From: JAZRUF01 sp045636205
GTDB lineage: Bacteria; Bacillota; Clostridia; Oscillospirales; JAAYXM01
Length of the DNA: 20,163 nucleotides
Assembly (NCBI GenBank): GCA_045636205.1
Contig: JAZTXE010000036.1
Coordinates: forward strand, 1 to 20,163
Direction: 5' to 3'
Shown: positions 15,778-20,163 of the stretch, piece after piece
How positions within the stretch are numbered: the stretch's first letter is position 1
Layout: each line of letters begins with the position of its first letter
Translations under genes and position numbers: made by a program
Notes under the pieces: model-generated
The model's input: only the letters and a program-made list of their open reading frames with translations
Database searches by the model: none
What the model was told of the DNA's origin: nothing

Positions 15778-17052
15778 TTAATTCATTTTTTCTTTCTTGC
15801 TGCGTTTCAGGCATTGGTAAACTATCCAAACAACAAATGATAAAACGCAGAATCCGAGCAATGTAAGAAAAACATATGTCCAACCGAAATTATCCGCGAT
15901 CGCACCGAGTACATATGCGCTTATCGTACTTCCGACATAACAGAACCCATTTAAAATTCCGGCAAACAATCCGGAATCCACCTTTCCTCTCATAAACAGC
16001 GGAAAAATACTTGTGATCAAACTATTTAAACTTGATGCCAAAAAGTTTGCAGCAATTAAGCCGATTAGCATAAATGATACGAAACCGAGTGACAAACTAC
16101 CGATAATAAGACCTATGAATACGGCAACACCTGCAAAAACCGCTACGCAGTGATTTATATAATCCGGAATTTTATTATGTACTTTCAACGCAAATAAATT
16201 GCTGAATACCGCCAGAACCGGTAGTAACAGAGTTAAAAGAATAGAAAGCGAATCGCTCATCATAAACTCTTCTTTTAAAATAGAAGGCACCCATGTCGTC
16301 AAACCATCTTTTATCAGATTAACACCAATCGCGAAAAAGCATAGTGCATATATAGTTGTAAAGAGGGCTTTCTTTTCACCAATTGTCGCCCCCTCTTGCG
16401 CAGGGGCTTCAATCTCAATTACCTCATCGTCCGGCTCAGCCGCTTTTTCGTTTTCTGCTCCGGTTACAGCTTTATTGTATAAGAAGAGCCATATAAGTGC
16501 TACTGCAATGCCTACAACTCCTGCCGTATAAAAAGAGAGCTTAAACTTGCCAAATGCCACGTACAACGAACTGAGTGCATAAATTATCAAAGTTCCTGTT
16601 GCTACGGTCGTACCCATAACTACACTGGAAGTGCCCAAAGATTTTTTAGGTAGTGCCTCTGAGAGTAATCTTATAAGCGTCGGCCAAAGTATGGATAATA
16701 TAAAGCCATTTATCAGCCATAACCATTTTATGATATAAAAATCAGAACTAATAGCAATAATGAGATTTATGGTTGCTGATATGACTAAACTGCCGAAAAT
16801 CATCCATTTAATATTATATCGTCTGCAAAACAGACCATTAAAAACCTGACCAATTCCGTAAGCAAAAAAGAAAAAGGTCGGAACAATACCAGCTTGCGCC
16901 TTGGATACACCGTAAAAATCGATAATCTGCGTGATGTTAGCAGAGTAATTGACCTTACCGAGATAAGATGTCATATATACAAGCCATGCTAAAAAGATTA
17001 ACAACGCGGCTCTATTTCTTTGTTTTGAATCTAATTTTAAAAAAGTTTTCAA
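15778..17052 (-). CDS. MFS transporter, organophosphate:phosphate antiporter-like
   Basis: A membrane transporter of about 424 residues with 12 predicted helices and a charged cytoplasmic loop between the halves (about 200-225, rich in Glu and Asp). The N-terminal half has MTSYLGKVNYSANI and AYGIGQVFNGLFCRRYNIKW, which resemble the sugar-phosphate/glycerol-phosphate (OPA) branch of the major facilitator superfamily; the substrate is not certain. The start is ambiguous. GTG 17061 lies only two bases after the upstream stop codon and has no spaced ribosome binding site, while TTG 17052 has AGAGG eight bases before it, so I prefer 17052. The ribosome binding site overlaps the stop codon of the SGNH hydrolase gene, which points to translational coupling in one operon. 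Confidence 0.88.
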   Translation of the reverse strand: MKTFLKLDSKQRNRAALLIFLAWLVYMTSYLGKVNYSANITQIIDFYGVSKAQAGIVPTFFFFAYGIGQVFNGLFCRRYNIKWMIFGSLVISATINLIIAISSDFYIIKWLWLINGFILSILWPTLIRLLSEALPKKSLGTSSVVMGTTVATGTLIIYALSSLYVAFGKFKLSFYTAGVVGIAVALIWLFLYNKAVTGAENEKAAEPDDEVIEIEAPAQEGATIGEKKALFTTIYALCFFAIGVNLIKDGLTTWVPSILKEEFMMSDSLSILLTLLLPVLAVFSNLFALKVHNKIPDYINHCVAVFAGVAVFIGLIIGSLSLGFVSFMLIGLIAANFLASSLNSLITSIFPLFMRGKVDSGLFAGILNGFCYVGSTISAYVLGAIADNFGWTYVFLTLLGFCVLSFVVWIVYQCLKRSKKEKMN

Positions 17053-17063
17053 ATTCAACACCT

Positions 17064-17786
17064 CTAAATCTGTCTTCCTATGCCTAATTCATTCAAGATA
17101 AGCTTAAACATAACCTCATACCCCTTATCATTGGGATGCAGTCCATCGGCGAGAAGAGAATCAACACTTATATCTTTCATTTCGCAATATTCAAGAAACC
17201 GCAAATACATGCTTATTAACGGAAAGCCATATTCTACTGATGCTTTCATATATATGTCATTGACATCATTCATATGGAAAATTCTCCAATAATCCGTACC
17301 GTCTTTCTCATTCTCTGCAGAAGCCGGAATATTTGCAACAAAAATCACATCTTTTCTTGCTTCTTCAAACATATAGTTCAATCTAATAATACTATTGTAA
17401 AAATTTTCCATATGTTCGCGTTTTTTGTTTTTGGGGCCATCCGCAAAAAGCTGATGACGGTTGTTGGTTCCTATTGTACATATTATAATATCGTCTTCTT
17501 CATCAACAAGCCTATTAAAATTATTAATAATAAACTCTATCGTAGTACCCGTACATGCATTATTGGTAACTGTGCAATTAAACTGTTTCTCCATATGTTC
17601 TTTGAACATCTTTGCCCAGCAATATCCGTCTTTATTGCGCGCGAAATCTTCAACAATTGGCTCACCGTTCTGCTCAAAACCAGTTCCACCTACACCGTGA
17701 GTAATGGAGTCGCCTAAAAGCTTTATATTAACTGTCCTATCTGTAAGTATAACCTTGCTCATAATTTGAGCAACTGACTTTTTCAT
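17064..17786 (-). CDS. SGNH/GDSL family hydrolase
   Basis: A 240-aa esterase-type hydrolase without a signal peptide, so probably cytoplasmic. The family blocks are visible: GDSITHG with nucleophile Ser27, the block II glycine near Gly80, GTNNR with Asn108, and DGLHPND with Asp214 and His217. Such enzymes often remove acyl groups from carbohydrates or lipids; the substrate here is unknown. The frame is open to 17855, but ATG 17786 has AAGGAG upstream and gives a normal N-terminus. It is the first gene of an operon with the MFS transporter, which suggests the transporter may import a compound that this enzyme deacylates (inference). Its promoter lies 41 bases upstream. Confidence 0.92.
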   Translation of the reverse strand: MKKSVAQIMSKVILTDRTVNIKLLGDSITHGVGGTGFEQNGEPIVEDFARNKDGYCWAKMFKEHMEKQFNCTVTNNACTGTTIEFIINNFNRLVDEEDDIIICTIGTNNRHQLFADGPKNKKREHMENFYNSIIRLNYMFEEARKDVIFVANIPASAENEKDGTDYWRIFHMNDVNDIYMKASVEYGFPLISMYLRFLEYCEMKDISVDSLLADGLHPNDKGYEVMFKLILNELGIGRQI

Positions 17787-17826
17787 TGATATTTCTCCTT
17801 TTAAAAAAGTTTCCTGACATTTACAT

Positions 17827-17855
17827 ATTATACCATCGTGCATGTGTGAATACAA
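17827..17855 (-). promoter_or_regulatory. Promoter of the SGNH hydrolase-MFS operon
   Basis: On the minus strand TTGTAT (17850-17855) and an extended TGGTATAAT (-10 hexamer at 17827-17832) are separated by 17 bases. Confidence 0.75.
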
Positions 17856-17941
17856 TTATCAACATTCATAAAAAAACTCGTTATTCCAAGTTTAAATTTA
17901 AATAAAGCAAAACACTTGACAATCATAACGCTTGCGCAGAT

Positions 17942-17987
17942 AAAAATTACTCCAACAGACAATTTATAAAGTCTCTGTTGGAGTAAT
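17942..17987 (-). terminator. Terminator of the FAD/Rieske oxidoreductase gene
   Basis: On the minus strand ATTACTCCAACAGA pairs with TCTGTTGGAGTAAT, followed by TTTTTA. It starts eight bases past the stop codon of the oxidoreductase gene. Confidence 0.85.
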
Positions 17988-17994
17988 GGACTTT

Positions 17995-19296
17995 TCAAAT
18001 TAAATTATTCTTATCTTTCGTTGCTGGGTTATTTATCAATTTACCGTTTTCATCAAATCTCGAACCATGACACGGACAATCCCATGAATGTTCATTTTTA
18101 TTGTACTTCAACGCACATCCCATATGAGGACACCTCGGTGTTTTAAGTGTAATAAGTCCCTTTAACGATTCAAGCATATTCACTGCAAGTTGCGGGTGAA
18201 GTATACCTCTACTCGGAGAATACACTTCTTCATATTCGTTTTTTCTACCGCATATCATATCCGTTAAAATCATGGCAGAAAGCATTGAAGATGTCATTCC
18301 CCATTTGTTAAATCCTGTCGCCACATACAAATCCGGTGTTAATTTTGAATACTTGCCAATGTAAGGAATAGAATCAAGAGTCATGCAGTCCTGAGTTGCC
18401 CATCTGTTGACTTCGCGTGCTTGCGGGTAATGCTTTTTTGTAAAACTCACAAGTTCCTCCCAATTACCGCCCGGACTACCGGTGCGATGACTTCCACCGC
18501 CAAGAAGCAAATAATCACCATAACTTCTGAAAGATAAACCATTCATTGCTTCATCAACATACATATCTCTAATACTTTGTGCATTTTTAAGCGCAAGTAC
18601 ATAGGACCTATGCTGATACATTTTAAGAAAATACCATCCATGCTTGTTGACAAAAGGAAAATGCGTTGCAACAATTATTTTTTCAGGCTTTATAGTTGCC
18701 TTGTCAGTAATTGCCACATTTGATTTTAAGTCAACTACTTTGGTGTTTTCGTATATTTTCAATTCTTTGGCTATTGCATAGACAAATTTTAACGGATGAA
18801 ATTTTGCCTGATTTGTTATTTTTACAGCTCCCGCAATGCTGAACGGCAACTCTGTATTCTCGCAAAACTGCGCATCGCATCCGATTCTTTTTAATGCATT
18901 TACCTCGTTTTCAATTGCAGCCGAGTCATTCAAAGAATAAACAAAAGAATTACAAGTTTCAAAATCACAGTCCATATTACCTGCAAGCTTTGTCAATATA
19001 TCGAATGCGTTTTTTTGGCTTTGATAATAAAGTTGAGTTTTTTCAACACCGTATTTTTTTATTATTTTATTGTATATCAGACCGTGCTGAAATGTAATCT
19101 TAGCAGTGGTTTCGTTTGTTATTCCTGCACATATTTTGTCTGCTTCAACCAAAACACAGTCCACGCCTGAATTTTTTAACATATGTGCACACAATATACC
19201 GCATAAACCTCCCCCGATAATTAAAACATCGGTTTGTACATCGCCTTGCATCGTATCAAATTTTGATTTTTTAATATTATTCCATAATGATTTCAT
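17995..19296 (-). CDS. FAD-dependent oxidoreductase with C-terminal Rieske [2Fe-2S] domain
   Basis: A 433-aa two-domain flavoprotein. The N-terminal DAO-type domain begins with a dinucleotide fold (DVLIIGGGLCGILCAHML, Gly28, Gly30 and Gly33) and continues with VEADKICAGITNETTAKIT. The C-terminal Rieske domain has CPHMGC (389-394) and CPCHGS (407-412): ligands Cys389, His391, Cys407 and His410, plus Cys394 and Cys409, which could form the stabilising disulfide. This architecture is that of the YhfW-like family, whose natural substrate and electron partner are not established as far as I know. It is shorter than typical members of about 500 residues, but all key motifs are present. AGAGGTG precedes ATG 19296. 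It is monocistronic, with its own terminator. A TATAAT close to the ribosome binding site lacks a good -35, so the promoter is uncertain. Confidence 0.92.
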   Translation of the reverse strand: MKSLWNNIKKSKFDTMQGDVQTDVLIIGGGLCGILCAHMLKNSGVDCVLVEADKICAGITNETTAKITFQHGLIYNKIIKKYGVEKTQLYYQSQKNAFDILTKLAGNMDCDFETCNSFVYSLNDSAAIENEVNALKRIGCDAQFCENTELPFSIAGAVKITNQAKFHPLKFVYAIAKELKIYENTKVVDLKSNVAITDKATIKPEKIIVATHFPFVNKHGWYFLKMYQHRSYVLALKNAQSIRDMYVDEAMNGLSFRSYGDYLLLGGGSHRTGSPGGNWEELVSFTKKHYPQAREVNRWATQDCMTLDSIPYIGKYSKLTPDLYVATGFNKWGMTSSMLSAMILTDMICGRKNEYEEVYSPSRGILHPQLAVNMLESLKGLITLKTPRCPHMGCALKYNKNEHSWDCPCHGSRFDENGKLINNPATKDKNNLI

Positions 19297-19369
19297 GCAT
19301 TCACCTCTGATTATAGTATTTCAATTTAATAAGGAAGAATACTTAGTTAATTTTTAATTGAGTAATAAA

Positions 19370-19410
19370 GCCAGAAAATCAGTAACAAAGAGGTGTACTG
19401 ATTTTCTGGC
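19370..19410. repeat. Perfect 15-bp inverted repeat (hairpin)
   Basis: GCCAGAAAATCAGTA (19370-19384) and TACTGATTTTCTGGC (19396-19410) pair perfectly around an 11-base loop. On the minus strand it is followed by TTTATTA, so it could be a weak or back-up terminator, but it lies beyond the main tRNA terminator and before the oxidoreductase gene. Confidence 0.8.
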
Positions 19411-19443
19411 TTCCGTGTACAAAATAAATGCATAGATTTCAGG

Positions 19444-19618
19444 CGATATACTCGCTTCCGCTCATGTGATATATTTGCTTTCGTAAATTCGATATATTTT
19501 TCGTTACACTCAAAACTCGATATGAAATAAACCTCGTCGCGTTAACGACATATCGAGTACGTCAGCACATATCGAGTCATTTATGACATATCGAAAATCT
19601 CGAAAGAGATTTATATCA
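19444..19618. repeat. Array of eight CGATATR motifs in two opposing blocks
   Basis: Four motifs run forward (CGATATA 19444, TGATATA 19467, CGATATA 19490, CGATATG 19518) and four run in reverse (CATATCG at 19549, 19568 and 19587, TATATCA at 19612). Start-to-start distances are 23, 23, 28, 31, 19, 19 and 25. Several spacers are tiny hairpins, for example AAATCTC/GAGATTT around GAAA and GTCAT/ATGAC. The stretch has no plausible ORF; the open frame crossing it on the minus strand runs into tRNA-Cys. The rest of the gene-free region 19297-19661 contains only the inverted repeat on its left and the tRNA terminator on its right. Confidence 0.7.
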
Positions 19619-19621
19619 ATG

Positions 19622-19659
19622 AAAAAAGACATTTTTCTTTGTCGAAAAATGTCTTTTTT
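19622..19659 (-). terminator. Terminator of the tRNA cluster
   Basis: The 16-base arms AAAAAAGACATTTTTC and GAAAAATGTCTTTTTT pair perfectly around a six-base loop. It begins three bases past the CCA end of tRNA-Cys. Confidence 0.9.
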
Positions 19660-19661
19660 TC

Positions 19662-19736
19662 TGGAGGCGCCACCCAGATTTGAACTGGGGAATCGAGGTT
19701 TTGCAGACCTCTGTCTTACCACTTGGCTATGGCGCC
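19662..19736 (-). tRNA. tRNA-Cys (GCA)
   Basis: On the minus strand the acceptor arms GGCGCC pair at both ends, the anticodon loop is CTGCAAA (anticodon GCA), the T loop is TTCAAAT, the discriminator is T as expected for tRNA-Cys, and CCA is encoded. It is the last gene of the cluster, separated from tRNA-Gly by 77 bases. Confidence 0.96.
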
Positions 19737-19776
19737 GTTTATATTAACTTATGTAAAAGTAACTGATAATATTACA

Positions 19777-19810
19777 CGACAGGAGCGAAAATAAAAAACA
19801 CTCCTGTCGC
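19777..19810 (-). repeat. Hairpin between tRNA-Gly and tRNA-Cys
   Basis: In the minus-strand RNA GCGACAGGAGTG pairs with CGCTCCTGTCGT using two G-U wobbles, with a T-rich loop. No T run follows the stem, so it is more likely an RNA-processing or attenuating structure than a full terminator. Confidence 0.55.
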
Positions 19811-19813
19811 TTA

Positions 19814-19888
19814 TGGAGCGGAAGACGAGATTCGAACTCGCGACTTTCACCTTGGCAAGGTGACACTCTACCACTGAGTCACTCCCGC
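19814..19888 (-). tRNA. tRNA-Gly (GCC)
   Basis: On the minus strand it begins GCGGGAG, has the anticodon loop TTGCCAA (anticodon GCC), the T arm GCGAGTTCGAATCTCGT, and ends in CTTCCGC, T, CCA. It lies six bases after tRNA-Phe. Confidence 0.96.
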
Positions 19889-19894
19889 ATTAAA

Positions 19895-19970
19895 TGGTGC
19901 CTCCGGTCGGAATCGAACCAACGACACGGGGATTTTCAGTCCCCTGCTCTACCAACTGAGCTACAGAGGC
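19895..19970 (-). tRNA. tRNA-Phe (GAA)
   Basis: On the minus strand it begins GCCTCTG, has the D arm GCTCAGTTGGTAGAGC, the anticodon loop CTGAAAA (anticodon GAA), T loop TTCGATT, and ends GGAGGC, A, CCA. It lies four bases after tRNA-Asp. Confidence 0.96.
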
Positions 19971-19974
19971 AAAC

Positions 19975-20051
19975 TGGCGACCCGGATGGGGCTCGAACCC
20001 ACGACCTCTAGCGTGACAGGCTAGCGTTCTAACCAACTGAACTACCGGGCC
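19975..20051 (-). tRNA. tRNA-Asp (GTC)
   Basis: On the minus strand it begins GGCCCGG, has the anticodon loop CTGTCAC (anticodon GTC), T arm with GGTTCGAGCC, and ends CCGGGTC, G, CCA. The second acceptor pair is a G-U wobble. It lies six bases after tRNA-Val. Confidence 0.96.
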
Positions 20052-20057
20052 ATGTGA

Positions 20058-20133
20058 TGGTGGGAACAACAGGGCTCGAACCCGTGACCCTCTGCTTGTA
20101 AGGCAGATGCTCTCCCAGCTGAGCTATGCTCCC
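20058..20133 (-). tRNA. tRNA-Val (TAC)
   Basis: On the minus strand it begins GGGAGCA, has the D arm GCTCAGCTGGGAGAGC, the anticodon loop CTTACAA (anticodon TAC), T loop TTCGAGC, and ends in CCA. It is the first tRNA of the cluster inside the window; the promoter or further tRNAs would lie beyond the right edge. The last 30 bases hold no recognisable feature. Confidence 0.96.
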
Positions 20134-20163
20134 ATTTCACATTCACTGCCTCAGTGCGAAGCA

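Noticed and set aside
17916..17946. Plus-strand promoter starting with TTGACA
   Set aside because: The nearest -10-like sequence is 19 bases away and poor, and only the terminator of the opposite gene lies downstream.
19444..19618. CRISPR array
   Set aside because: The repeated motif is only seven bases, it switches strand in the middle, spacers are 12-24 bases and partly palindromic, and no cas genes are present.
19510..19722. 70-aa open frame on the minus strand
   Set aside because: It runs through tRNA-Cys, the tRNA terminator and the CGATATR array; it has no ribosome binding site and is an artefact of the tRNA sequence.

Overview
The window looks like a chromosomal segment of a low-to-moderate GC Bacillota (class Clostridia, possibly a gut Oscillospirales-type organism; this placement is inference). 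The reasons are strong AGGAGG-type ribosome binding sites, sigma-A promoters, U-tailed intrinsic terminators, a T-box riboswitch, a Tex protein and a PPDK of the clostridial type. There is no phage, transposase, CRISPR array or obvious island; most genes are housekeeping or transport genes.

Layout. 1-2057 (+): 3' part of the RNA-binding protein Tex, cut by the window edge. 2120-3556 (+): two tandem MgtC/SapB-family membrane proteins, closed by a terminator shared with a convergent 105-aa protein of unknown function that has its own consensus promoter. 4260-7832 (-): pyruvate phosphate dikinase with its own promoter and terminator, preceded by a CPBP-family membrane protease. 7928-8455 (+): a cysteine hydrolase of the isochorismatase/nicotinamidase fold, convergent with a membrane-anchored alpha/beta hydrolase (8539-9465, -). 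9540-11003 (-): a PutP-type sodium/proline symporter, divergent from a LysR-family regulator (11169-12035, +).

12078-15676 (-) is the most interesting regulatory unit. A T-box riboswitch with a strong promoter precedes a second sodium:solute symporter, which is followed by an AMP-forming acyl-CoA synthetase. The specifier loop reads most naturally as UAC (tyrosine), and the UGGU bulge in the T-box sequence fits a tRNA with discriminator A, so uncharged tRNA-Tyr is predicted to switch on import. 15778-17786 (-) is a two-gene operon of an SGNH hydrolase and an OPA-like MFS transporter. 17995-19296 (-) is a FAD oxidoreductase with a C-terminal Rieske domain.

19297-19661 has no gene. It holds a perfect 15-bp inverted repeat and an unusual array of eight CGATATR motifs arranged as two opposing blocks with small hairpins between them. 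19662-20133 (-) is a five-gene tRNA cluster (Val, Asp, Phe, Gly, Cys, in transcription order) ending in a strong terminator.

No new multi-gene system was found. The best candidates for something under-described are the CGATATR hairpin array and the T-box transporter/CoA-ligase unit.
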